A stretch of DNA of 64,000 nt, from assembly GCA_023853785.1 (NCBI GenBank), contig JAJIRX010000567.1, positions 620,001 to 684,000 on the forward strand. The letters run 5' to 3'. This DNA is from Psilocybe azurescens. Taxonomy: Eukaryota > Basidiomycota > Agaricomycetes > Agaricales > Agrocybaceae. The position numbers and the translations under genes are program-made. Below the pieces are notes generated by a model that saw nothing but the letters and a program-made list of their open reading frames with translations, was not told the origin of the DNA and searched no databases. Positions 47,493-60,760 of the stretch are shown here, one piece after another (position 1 is the first letter of the stretch; each line of letters opens with the position of its first letter).

Positions 47493-48102
47493 GGGGAAGA
47501 ATTAGTAGATCTATTGAAGCAATATTGAAGTCAAAACTTGTCTGAGCCTGAGATCTGAGAACGGCAGCTTGTTTGGATGGAATTGGTAGTACTAAGCCGG
47601 GTCCATCGAAGTCTGCAGGCTAATGGCTGTGGTCTGCAAGTTATTCACTGTTCACTGGAGATAAGCAAACAGTAAACCCATTCGGAACCGTGAAACGCAA
47701 CCTAATAACGCATTGATCATGACGCAACCCGGACTGAGGTGTTCATTGGGGAGCAAGCTCCCCCTCTCTAATGCCGATACCAAAATGTCTAAGCCCACGT
47801 GATCCGCTGGCTTTTTGATGGTCACCCCGTGAGAACTTTGAAAGCGGCGAGTGGCGAGCATAGCTCCTCATAGAGCATGCCAGGCACTGGCATAGCGAAG
47901 CGTTCTGCTAATAGTGATAATGATCACGTGAGAAAGAGACTAAGATGAGACTCATAATGGCTGCAGGCTACACGTTCAAGTTGAGCGGACTGGCGTACAC
48001 TACCACGTATAGGGGCTCCCCTCCTAACGGCCTAGTCTTTGATTACAGCCCATGTCTCTTGCACACCGCTTCATCTTATCTGAGTTCTCAAGTTAGACCA
48101 TC
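47493..48102. other. Divergent promoter region, RPA32-like gene and ATG2
   Basis: About 0.6 kb between two divergent genes. The frame at 47945-48196 overlaps the ATG2 start and is not supported. No specific motif assigned. Confidence 0.4.
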
Positions 48103-51100
48103 ATGGCCTGGTATTCATCCTGGATCCCAGGTTTGCCAAGCTTCAACTTCGCAATACCCACTAGTATCCAAGGTCGTTTCCTATCTTTCGTCCTGAAGAA
48201 AACCCTTGGGCACCTCCTCAAACCAGGGCAACTCGATCACCATCAAATTGACTCTCAAATTGGCTCAGGCTATGTGCAGGTGAATGACCTTGAACTAAGC
48301 CCCGATGCAAGTCATTTCTTATTGAATCCATAGTACACTTACGAATGTGTCGCTATAGGCTATTAAGCCGTATCTGGAAGGTCTCCCCGTGTCCTTAAAG
48401 TCCGGAACTATATCATCTATCAAAGCCCGAATTCCATGGCCTAACCCTTTGGCCTCGACATTGGGCTTCTCTTTGAGATCTCTGCATCTCGTATTCCATG
48501 TCATACCTTATATCAATCACACGGATAGTGAAGGAGTCGATCTTTCAGAGTCCGTCACTTCTGTCGCCGAGTCGTTCATTCACCAAGAATTATCTCCAGG
48601 AGAAGAAGCCACACTCTGGAAATCGTTCCGTCAGGAATCTGCGTTACATTCCAGCTACGAAGATCACAACATTCCGGGCGGTCTCGATAAACCCGCCCCG
48701 GAAGATGAAGGACTACATCCACTCGATTCCGATCCAGCTGGTGTTTCCGTATTTGCAAGCCTCATTGAACGCTTACTGGCGAGGTTTGAATTCGACGTCC
48801 AGGATGTCAAAATCACCTTGGTTCATCCGGAAAACATCAGTTTGACCTTATCTCTTGACGAAATTCAATACCACACCGATGGTAAGACAGCATCGTCTAC
48901 TAGTCCTCCAGATAATCCCGTCGAGGGAGAAACCCGCACACTATTCGTCAGCGGGTTGCATTTATCTTCTCGCAGCCTTCTTTCTTCTGATGTACCGTCA
49001 TTCCTCCGCGATGTCACAAAGTCTCCCGAGCTCCAATCTCCCAGCGTAGCGACATCTCGTCCACTGTCTCGACAATCCTCGCGATCCTCTCTGGACGACG
49101 CAGCACAATTTATGATGTCTCAATCGCTTGCTGCACTTCCACCCAGACCACCATCATCGGCGGGCTCTGTTTCCAGTAGCATGTATGAAAGTGCTATATC
49201 TACAGCCTCCTTCTCTACACACTCTCAGGAAAATCTTCGAAACATGATTCCTGATGATCAGTCTCCAATTCAGACAGAACCTGACATACCAAGCAATGTT
49301 CCACCTTCCAACGCAAGTGCCGAGAAATTTGATGAGGTCATAATATCCTTCGGATCTCAACCAATTATATTCGTTCTCACAACGCCTTCGCCTGTCGCCA
49401 AATTATCTGAAGATGACGACGATCCGTTCATATCATCAGCAGACCCCACTCCAACCGAAGAACAGCTTCAAATGTCTGCATCTGTTGGTGTAATCGCTTG
49501 CGCAGTAAAATCTTGGCAAGTGCAGTCGCTGCTGCGTCTAGGGGGAGGCTGTGGTGCCTTCTGAAACCCCGTCGAAGAAGGATGTTAACGCGAAAAACTT
49601 TCCGACGGCTAAACGTCCTTCTCTGAGGGTTAGTGCACAAGTTCGGGGTATTGTTGCCCTTCTCCTCCCTTCCACATCCAATGCAGTCACTGTGCTGGGA
49701 TTCTTCGAAAGACCTTTAGTACCTCCATCGTTGGAGCATGGATGTATACGACTTCATTTGGATACATTATCCGCTTCAATAAAGATTTCTGATGCTGGAT
49801 TCGGGAAGCCGACTTCATTGTTATCTAGGACTACCTCCGCAGAATCCGAGCTCAAATCCGTAGATTTCACTATTACAGACATTTCTATATTCTTATTCAT
49901 GCAGGCGCCTGGAATACACGACGGTGAAACCCCTCAAACCATCTCGGCTTTTCCTCTTCTCTTGACAGATCCGCACCTCTCTTCACAATATCCTCGGTCG
50001 CATGTTCAACCACAATCGAATCAGGCTTATCCCATTCTTCCCAACTTTGATGTTATTGACTGGACCAATGATACAAGTCGCAGCTTTGGCACCAAGCTTT
50101 CACAGTGGCGCTCTCAACCGAAATCCAGTCGCTTCAAAGCTCATGCAGGCGTGGCCCCCGGGCAACCAAAGGAATCACATGTACCATCAATACCTGCTGC
50201 CAGGATTGTCAGTCGAGTCGTCTCCACTTCTAACAAAGAGGGCACACACCGCCGGACTGGAGTTGACCAAAGCACTGACATTGAATTAGCTCCTCTGAAT
50301 ATCCGAGTCGACTTGGAGCATCTTCTCCAGTCAGGCGGTCCTCTATCATTTTTTGAAGACTTGATACCTCAAACTCCAGACTATGATCATGACTCACTTT
50401 CCTCTGAGGACACAGTAGAAAATGACATGTACGCTTCGACTTGGAATATTTCGGCAAGGGGAAGGCGCCAGAAGGCCCAGATTTTTCCAAACCTCCCTAT
50501 AGGCAGAAGTCAAACCAATCAGTCAGTGTTTTGATTTTATCGAAGTAATGTTGGTCCTGACGGGACGATTTCACAGGATGCTGTTAAAGACTTTCAACAG
50601 TCACGAATAATGGTCAACTTTCCTTTGATTCGGCTGGCGATTAGGTCTCCAGCCCCTCGACTAGAAGCGCGTTCTGGTACTTTGGTCGTTGACTTGCATG
50701 ATGTCAAATTGGAAATGGGAGCAAACTCACCTAGACCTTCGGCAAGATTCGCTAACGACAATGCACCACCCGCTCACAACCTCGACTTCTCAGAAGAGTC
50801 GATATTGCTGAAGGCTGAATTTAGCAGATTGGTTGTAGCCTGCCCAACGGTCGGAGCCACCACGGCCTCCAGCTTCGTATCTATTGGCGCTCTTTCAGAC
50901 GACCAACCTGAGAATCAGGAACACCTACCCTCACTAAAGATCACTCCTCTGCCACCACGAATTTATGTCATCAAGCCGTCTCCTAACCCATCACGGGCAA
51001 CGCCAATCTTAGCCCTCAGTGTCGACATCCCTGCGGTTCACGTGGATATCTCAAAGCCAGAATTTGATGGCTTGCAATACTGGGTTGATGATCTAAGTCA

Positions 51101-54100
51101 ACTTCTAGAACGTTTATCGGGTACACCGAACAATGATTCGTATCCGTTCGTCGGCGATAGTAGAGATACAAGTCTCATTGGTAGTAGGTTCTTCGCAAAA
51201 TCGAGGAGTGGAAGCGGGAGCGCCCTCAGTACTAGCACGACTGATAGTTCAGAGTCTGTCATTAAAGTGACAATCACCGAAGGTGAGGAACCTTGATATT
51301 TCAGATTTGCTTGCCAGAAATAATAAAGTAAAATATGTCTAGCCTTTCTTAGGATCATGGTTCCGCGTACTGATTCCGATAAAGTGCATTCACGGCCATT
51401 TGAAATCAAAGCTTCCGACGTCGATGTCCTCGTGGAACTGAATCCTGACAACAAAGTAAATCAATTTGCGACCTATCTTTTTATATCTGTTATTAAGTGG
51501 TTTGAAAAGCAACAGACAATTCTGACCTTAGGGGTCTTGGATTTGGCTGTTGACAATACCGATCCTCAAGGACAGCCCCAGAGGTTTCTAGACCTGACTT
51601 CTCCAAATTCATTAGTGGGTACTTCTGTTTTATTTCTTCAATGATAGTATTCGAAACAGTGTACCTGTCAGTCTACTGTCCCCAAGTCTATTGTTAAACT
51701 CCGACTATCGACGACCACCATGCCGAACCTCAATACCAAAGAGACCCGCATCAAATTAACTCTTTGCGGTTTCACGTATTGTTTCTATCCAGATATTCAC
51801 TGGATCTCTGACTTTGCTCTGTTCGCCAAAAATCCACCCGGGGTATGTCCTATGTCTACCTAATAATGTGTTACGCTAACATCGACATTTATGTTTAGAC
51901 GTTTGAGTCCGTCATACCAAGCGATCGAACGCGTATCTTTGTCAAAATACTTGATGGTTCTATTCGTGTTTTGTCCCCGCAGTATCCTGGATCCATTGTG
52001 TCCCATATCCAAGAGCTGGACTTCTCAACGGATGTCGTTGGCGATTCTCGAGATTCGTCATTCCATATTTCGGCAACCGCCCTTGCATTGCTTGCGATAG
52101 ATGATAATCAAGATCGACATACACCCGATGCTGGTCGGTCTGCGCAAGGTATCTCGATGTGGACTGTGAGTTCCTTTACTGATGGGCAATGTCACTCTCG
52201 ACTGACATAACTCAGGCTGCTGGTTACGCACTTGTGGTTGAAGTGGCAGAACTGGATACAAACGTTGTTAATCAACTGTCGATATTTCCTTCGTGGAAGG
52301 TCGGCACTCTAATATATAAGCATATGTTGTACTTAAATTGAGAACAGGTCGCGGTAGACCGTATCGTCGTCCGTTTGCACCTATGCGCTGACACCTTAAC
52401 AGCGGTCACTGCTTTCTCACAGGACCTTGGATCGTCGTTCAAAAGTTCTGACCCGAAGTGAGCGCCTTTTGTATAGCCATTTTTTCACCGTCCTCATTTT
52501 TTGGGTATTCAGACCAACTACTTCAACGAAAGGTCCGGCTGTTGTTAGCCAGAAACCGCAAAAGAAGGAAGTACACTAATATGTAAGTATAATCCTTTCT
52601 TTTGCAGGGACAGGTCCTGAAATTCTACAGCTTCGGTTGAGGATCTGGCATTTAAGAGGGTCCCAGACGTTGGACATGCTCCTGATATGATCTATGATGA
52701 TTTGCCGACTAACCTCGACTATCTTGACGAATCTTTCGGTGCATCAGCGGGCTTCAGAGAACTGCGCGACGAAGATTTGGACGAATTTGACGATGAAGAA
52801 ATTGATGGTGCAAGTGCATCTAATGATCCTAGCATTATATCGAAGATTGGAGGTGAAACAATTAAGATATTCGATGCTCAGGGTCTTGAAATTGTCGAAG
52901 ACTATTTCTTAACAATTCCTCCCGAGAAATCAAGTGGACAATCTTAGTATGTTCCATCCCGTTTCAATAATAAGCAACAAAGCTCACTATGTGTCCGTTT
53001 AGCTCTGGTAACCCAACTTTCAGTCTTAAGATTACGGACGGTCACTTCACGCTGTTTTTATACGACGGCTATGATTGGGTCAGGACACGTAGAACCATTG
53101 AGGAAGAAGTCAAAGAAATGCGCAAGCGGTTGGCCAAAATCCGTCAATTAGTGGCCAACGGGCAAATTCAAGATCCAACAGTGGAAGACACAAGCGCTCT
53201 TCTCTATAATTCAGTGCACATTGGGCTGGAAGACGACGACGACCTTTTGGGTGAACCCTCCGCTTTGATTGCCGCCATAGACGAAGAGTTGAGAGATGAA
53301 TTGGAGACAGCAAGTCAAAGTTCATGGCAATCGCTAAAGCCCTCCAACGCAGGCAAATCCCGAGCTCGGTCGGTGCGTGTACACGGCAAGCGATTGACAA
53401 GAGCGAAAGGACCGAGCATGGAGTTCTGTCTAGCGGGACTCAACGCAGAGTTTGACCAATACCAACCGGATGATCCACTTGTCTCAAGGACTTTTGTGAC
53501 GGTCAGGGACCTCGAAATCTTGGACCACATAAAGACCTCGACGTGGAAGAAGTTTTTGACGGAACTAAGATCAGATTCTCGAGGAAACGTACGCGAAACA
53601 GACTCAAATATGGTGCGGATTGAACTTCGCAGTGTGCGCCCGGTTCCAGGCAACTCTTCAGAAGAAACCAGGCTTAGAGTGAGTGCTTGGAAGTCTTGCG
53701 AACTTCCGCAGCTGTTGACCTGGAATAGGCCAAGATTCTGCCATTACGTTTATATGTAGATCAAGATGCGGTCGATTTCTTGAAGAAGTTTTTCAGTTTC
53801 AAAGATCCTCATGCAGTTTCGAATGTAGATGTACAGTCTAATGAAAGCGAAGCATATATTCGTAGGTGTCACATTCATTGAAATCCGCAAAGATTGCTTA
53901 AATATATCGATAGAACTGGCTGAAATCTTCCCCATCGACCTCAAGCTTGACTATAAACCTCGTCGTGTCGATTACAGGGCCTTGAAAGAGGGGAGGACGA
54001 TAGAGCTGATGAATTTCTTCCATTTCGATGGAGCAGAAATGACTCTGCGCCATATCACTTTGGCTGGTGTATGTATACGTCAAAAACACATGTATTCTTA

Positions 54101-54874
54101 CTGATACTTTTGTCAGGTAACTGGGTGGCCAAAATTATTTGAGATGTTGAATGATTTGTGGACACCAGACGTGAAAGCCACGCAATTGGTAGAAGTTATA
54201 TCTGGCGTTGCTCCCATTCGATCCGTGGTTAATGTTGGCTCTGGTGTGGCTGATCTCATCTTGTTGCCCATTGCCCAATACAAGAAAGATGGACGGATTG
54301 TCCGTGGCATGCAGAAGGGAGCCACCGCGTTCGTCAAATCTACGGCAATCGAAGCCATCAGAATGGGGGCCAAACTGGCTACTGGAACACAAGTCATTTT
54401 GGAGCAGGCAGAAGGGATACTAGGCGGTCAATTCGATACCTCGATCACCGCAGAACCACTGCAAGTCCCTATCGGGGATGATTTCAACTACGAGAATGAG
54501 GAGGAAGACGTTCCCTCGGATCTGATATCCAAATATGCCCACCAGCCTACGGATCTCAGGGAAGGCGTGCAGTCAGCTTACAAGAGTCTTCAAAGGAATT
54601 TGAGTTCTGCCGCGCAGACTATTCTCGCCGTCCCTATGGAGGTTTATGAACGTTCTGGCAATGAGGTGAGATTTTGGCGTGATCAGAAAATGCTTTGCAA
54701 TCTAACTGGGTTTTCTAGGGACCGGTTAGATCTGTTGTCAGGGCAGTACCTATAGCTGTCTTGAAACCGATGATAGGTGCAAGTGAGGCCGTTAGCAAAA
54801 CCTTGCTCGGTCTACACAACACTCTTGATCCCAATGTCCGGCACGACAACGAAGCAAAGTACAAATTGCGATAG
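48103..54874 (+). CDS. ATG2: Autophagy-related lipid transfer protein ATG2
   Basis: Bridge-like lipid transporter between ER and phagophore. ATG 48103 opens MAWYSSWIPGLPSFNFAIPT and the Chorein_N segment RFLSFVLKKTLGHLLKPGQL. Intron 1 (48307-48358) uses a GC donor (GCAAGT). Middle landmarks: ISVLPHNIDH-type strands, TRIKLTLCGFTYYFYP-like TKETRIKLTLCGF, DIHWISDFALFAKNPPG. C-terminal: FSLKITDGHFTLFLYDGYDW, MEFCLAGLNAEFDQYQPDDP, VDYRALKEGRTIELMNFFHF, GAEMTLRHITLAGVTGWPKL, GSGVADLILLPIAQYKKDGR, RGMQKGATAFVKSTAIEAIR. Roughly 2,000 residues in many exons. One break at GGGGG 49541-49545 is resolved by removing one G (or, less likely, by a 58-nt intron ending there). Ends DNEAKYKLR. Confidence 0.92.
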
Positions 54875-55049
54875 TTACTCTTTTTCTTCGAGATTAGAAG
54901 TTTGTTTGGAGGGTTGTACCATTATAGTAGCACACATTATCTCACAGCTCGTTTTCGTATGCGTTTATATCCACATATCACACAAAAGGCCATTACATGT
55001 ACTTTTCATAAGAAAAAGAGAAGAAAAAAGTAAACCAAAAAACAACACC

Positions 55050-55855
55050 CTAATCGATCTCCATGCCCATCGAACGGCCTTCTCCTTGAATAAGAGCAGA
55101 CTTGGATTTGGCCGGAACTTTGATCTTTTCTTGAATAGTCGGCGAATCTGTAGACATAGGCTCGTGCAGCCTGACAGAAGACAGTTTAGCGGCTTCCGTG
55201 ACCTTCTTGCGGTGGGCTCTTTGTTTTTCCCTGCTTGCAGCCATTCTAAAAAGTTGTTAGATAAATCATAATAGTAACATCCTGGTCGGCGCACCTGTGC
55301 TTGAAGAACACACGTTCCCTCCGTGCTTTGATTTCTCCCACTCTCTTCATTGCCTTGACTGTAGTTTCGATCAAGTCTCTGTCGTATCTGACAGGAACAT
55401 TTCTGCGCTTCTCAAAATCGATTGTAGAATCCTGTAAGAAAGTAGGCGCGGTGAGACGGTTTATTACAAAAATAAGAGAAAGCGTAGCTTCACTCACAAT
55501 GGTCATTTCCTTGCCTGCTGCCTTTCTGAATGCTTTCGTCCATCTCACTTTACGGGGATTACGCTTCATTCTAAAAAGCAACATAAGGTTTTGCTACCAG
55601 ACAGGGACCAGGGATCATACTTGAAGTTTTTATGGCATCTGTGCAGAGTGGATAGTTGAGTAAGAGACATCAGTCAACAAGAATTGTATGCATACTTTGA
55701 TGTACAGAATCGGAAGACTTTAGCGTCATTCCTCACGAAAGCAGAACCTAATGAGAAATGCAGTCAGTTGAGAAAGAAAGAGTGAATTGTGCTGGGGACT
55801 AACCATGGCCTGGGTAAACATTTGTGGAACAGAAATAGCACTTTTCAACACGCAT
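55050..55855 (-). CDS. RLP24: Ribosome biogenesis protein RLP24
   Basis: Nucleolar placeholder for eL24 on pre-60S particles; recruits the AAA ATPase Drg1. ATG 55855 gives [18 protein letters not shown], then [18 protein letters not shown] zinc ribbon (CxxC and CxxxC in CTSKCHKNF is split by introns), followed by [20 protein letters not shown] and EMTI. Next exon: [58 protein letters not shown]. The tail is basic, then SMGMEID. RLP24 is distinguished from eL24 by the [10 protein letters not shown] motif and the length of about 190-200 residues. Five or six exons; no lesion. Confidence 0.93.
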
Positions 55856-56402
55856 TGCAAGGAAATTTCAGAAAGAATAGTCTGTTAATATTTGAGTGGG
55901 TCGTTAGGAGGCCAATTAAGTCTAGTGGCCAGTCTAAACGATGTGAGTACTTACCGCCAAATAATCTGGAGAGCTCAGAGGAAGAAATTATTGGTCCGAT
56001 TATGTAAGAGCTAACTTGAATTAGGCAGCACAGCCACTAGATTACACTGCCGGGTTGACGAATGGTTTCGGCGACTCCATTGCTGCCACTAGATATAAGT
56101 AGTGCTTGGAGTCATGGGTCTGCTCTCCAACGATCTCCTTTCTTTCCAACCACTACCATCGTACATCAAAGTCCAGCCCTACTTATCATCAAGGTCGATA
56201 GAGCACGACCATAAACCATCTCTACCGACTCTTGATGATGCATTACGCATCACCAGGGGTACGGAATGTTGCCCGCAAAGGGTCCAACGTCCTCATACAT
56301 GGGCACAGCGGACCTGGCGTAGGCACTTCCAATGGCCAGACATCCAGGCCCATCCATTTATTTAGCATACTAGATTCTTTGCATCCACCTCATTTACCAT
56401 TG
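55856..56402. other. Divergent intergenic region
   Basis: Promoters of RLP24 (minus) and the next plus-strand gene. Frames at 56102-56365 and 56232 onward could extend the latter gene upstream, but I prefer the ATG at 56403. Confidence 0.4.
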
Positions 56403-57843
56403 ATGCCGACTCTCGTTCGCAACCCTTCGCATAACCTGTTTTCTGCGTCGAAAAACATTCTCCAGAAATTCTTCTCTCACCTCACTGCACCGGGACTTAG
56501 AGCACCAGTCCATTTCTCTGGTCAAATTCCACGAGCAAGCACTCGCTCTTTGCATAATGCTATTCGAGGGACCACGATTCAGAGTAGTCTTTCTCTCCCA
56601 GCTCGCCACGCTCTCAGGACCAATGCGCTTCAGCGACAAGCCAATACTTTCCTGCCCTGTGCACCCAATCCTGCACCCCCCTCGATTCGGAGGTGTTACT
56701 CAAGTCGGTCTAGGAACCGCCAGGAATTTTAGTTCTGCTCGTCCGATATTTCAGCATCTGGCAGAGAATGTTCCAGTAGCAGGAAGGGCACTTTACGAGA
56801 TTGATTGGGATGTCGAGATGAAGAAGGAGCACGAGCGAATGCGTCTCCGAGCTCGCAACGAAGGCAAGAAGGTTCGCAAGACCAAAGAGATGATCAAGCC
56901 GACCCAGAAGGTCGAGAAATTTCAGCCTTTGACTGATTCGAACGACAAAGTATCCACAGAAGACGTGGATCATTACTTCGCTCCTTACCCAACTGCGGCC
57001 GTCACCACCTATCTCCTTATTCCTCTGGCCCCTACACCGACCTTGCGCGCACCATTGCCTGCAAATCCTACCACATTGCCAACTTCAGCAGGATGGGAGC
57101 CAACTCTACTCCCGCCGTTGTCTTACCTTGGAAATGTACATAGATCACATTCAACACATGCTTTACGGGTGTCGACCTTGTTCACTCGTTTAGATCAAGC
57201 TAATGTATGGAATCGCGGAGGGGTTCATTGTGCTGCATATTCGCAAGGCCAGGCACATCGAAGGTTAAATCTCAAACCCGGTGGAATGGAATCGGATGAA
57301 GGAGTTTGCACAATCTTGAGGGTTGAATTTGTAGGTTGGACACAGGCGGAGGTGAGGAGTGTGATCGGAGAAAGTGGAAGTGGTTGGTGTATTCTCGAAG
57401 AGGTCGCTCAAGACGAGGAATTGAACGACGACGACGCAATGTCAGACATGGACTCATTATCATCTGGCCTTTATGAGGACGAGACCGCATTTACGCCCCA
57501 TTTTACCACCGACATTGAGCTCGATAACTCGCTTGACATTGCTCAGTCCTTTATTCTACCCACTATCGACGTTTCTTCGACGTCTATGTATAGATCGCGA
57601 TCCTTGGAAAACGTTCTTTCTTCTCTTCCTTCCGAGATGGAAAGCGATCCTTGGGTCGACGAATATTCTGCTTCGTCGAGGTCATCATCTTATTCTGACC
57701 TTGCGGATCTAATCGTAGATCCTCCATCTTCCAATGGATGGTTTGACGCTGCTCCAGTTTTCGGACCGGGTGTTTACTCTCAGCAAGGATGCAGACATTG
57801 GAATGGAGAGGAGATTGAACCTCAGGAGGGGATGTTTTACTGA
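56403..57843 (+). CDS. Conserved fungal protein, probably mitochondrial
   Basis: The start at ATG 56403 (MPTLVRNPSHNLFSASKNIL) gives a basic, Ser/Arg-rich leader typical of a mitochondrial presequence. The frame breaks in the 6-C run at 56676-56681; with one C fewer, PCAPNPAPP continues into RFGGVTQVGLGTARNFSSAR and PIFQHLAENVPVAGRALYEI. Downstream: DWDVEMKKEHERMRLRARNE, TTYLLIPLAPTPTLRAPLPA, GVCTILRVEFVGWTQAEVRS, VIGESGSGWCILEEV, then an acidic Ser-rich stretch and the end FGPGVYSQQGCRHWNGEEIE. Single exon, about 480 residues. I have seen this type among unannotated basidiomycete proteins but know no function. No catalytic motif is visible. Confidence 0.7.
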
Positions 57844-58101
57844 ATGTAGTTGTTGCGCTATAGTACGGCCTAGTTTTTTTGTTTCGTTTAACAGCCTTCT
57901 GTTAAAAAAAATTTCTCTTCCAAATGTCTTCTGCAAAGTTAATCTGTCCATATAATAACACTTCCTGTGCTCCAAGTCCCAACTAAGTATAAATACACGT
58001 CCATAAACGGTCTAAAATTACATTTTGTCTTCGTTCCGCCCAAACTGGCATTACTTAATTACCAAATGGACCTCACCTCCCATCAACAATGGAGTCACGC
58101 A

Positions 58102-60049
<1,948 letters not shown>

Positions 60050-60317
60050 TTTTCCAGAGAATTTAGAGGTAAAGAAGTCAATAAGGAGGATATTTGTGGA
60101 TTAAAGTTCGCAAATGGCGTCTTTCTTATAGTCATTGGACGCGTAAACTCTTGGGTTGGCACAGAAAATTTCAAAGCTCGAGAACCTCATGGACCTGAAG
60201 CTCCATATAATCACACAATACCAAAAGGCGGTATATTTCATGCGTTTGCGTTGTAACCTTCTGTGGTGCCTCACCATCATGGACCGAGGATGTGTCGGAA
60301 GGACTTTATGCGATCTA

Positions 60318-60326
60318 ATCAGATTA
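60318..60326 (+). promoter_or_regulatory. Imperfect GATA-like site
   Basis: ATCAGATTA differs from ATCWGATAA at one position and lies 27 bp from site 1 (start to start). It may be a weak third site or chance. Confidence 0.3.
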
Positions 60327-60344
60327 GACCGACCGATGGGTACG

Positions 60345-60353
60345 TTATCTGAT
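60345..60353 (-). promoter_or_regulatory. Iron-responsive GATA site 1
   Basis: TTATCTGAT on plus, that is ATCAGATAA on minus, an exact match to ATCWGATAA. Confidence 0.7.
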
Positions 60354-60402
60354 AGTATCCGATGATCAAGCCAAGAGCCAATTACGGGGTGAACCGGAGG
60401 AT

Positions 60403-60411
60403 ATCTGATAA
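60403..60411 (+). promoter_or_regulatory. Iron-responsive GATA site 2
   Basis: ATCTGATAA, an exact match to ATCWGATAA, 58 bp from site 1 and in the opposite orientation. Confidence 0.7.
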
Positions 60412-60760
60412 GATTGCATGTGAGTCGCCCATTCGCCAAGGAAATATTTCTGACTGGTTATGCTAAATTGCTTCTGCAAGTACCTTCCAGTCCCCCTCCA
60501 GCTCCGAAATCACTATGGCAGAGCCTTTTTTTTTTGCTCATAAAATCAATTGCTTGAATATTTTACGTCAGGCCGGCATCCGATTGCGCGGACTTTTTAT
60601 GAACACATCCCAGTTGTACCACATTGTAGGTCTGTGGACAGCCCGGCCAGACCCTTCGTCAATATCAAGTTCGCTTTCTTGTGATTAAGATTTCCGGAAC
60701 AAAGGGCCATACCCAAGTCGGTCTAGCATCTCTGACGATCCTACTCACTTTTTGACCAAA

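Larger units (their letters stand above)
60050..60760. promoter_or_regulatory. Shared divergent promoter of the siderophore locus
   Basis: A 711-bp region between the sidA and NRPS start codons. It carries two exact and one near match to the ATCWGATAA element bound by iron-sensing GATA repressors (Urbs1/SreA/Cir1 family). The sites sit 304-354 bp from the sidA start and 350-408 bp from the NRPS start, so one factor could control both. Coordinated derepression in low iron is inference from motif and family knowledge. Other frames in the region are not supported. Confidence 0.7.

Noticed and set aside
48103..54874. ATG2 as a pseudogene because of the break at 49541-49545
   Set aside because: One break at a G5 run in about 2,000 otherwise continuous codons; an indel error is more likely.
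60101..60439. Minus-strand 112-codon frame inside the siderophore promoter
   Set aside because: No ATG-based family match and it overlaps the regulatory sites; the divergent starts on either side leave no room for it.
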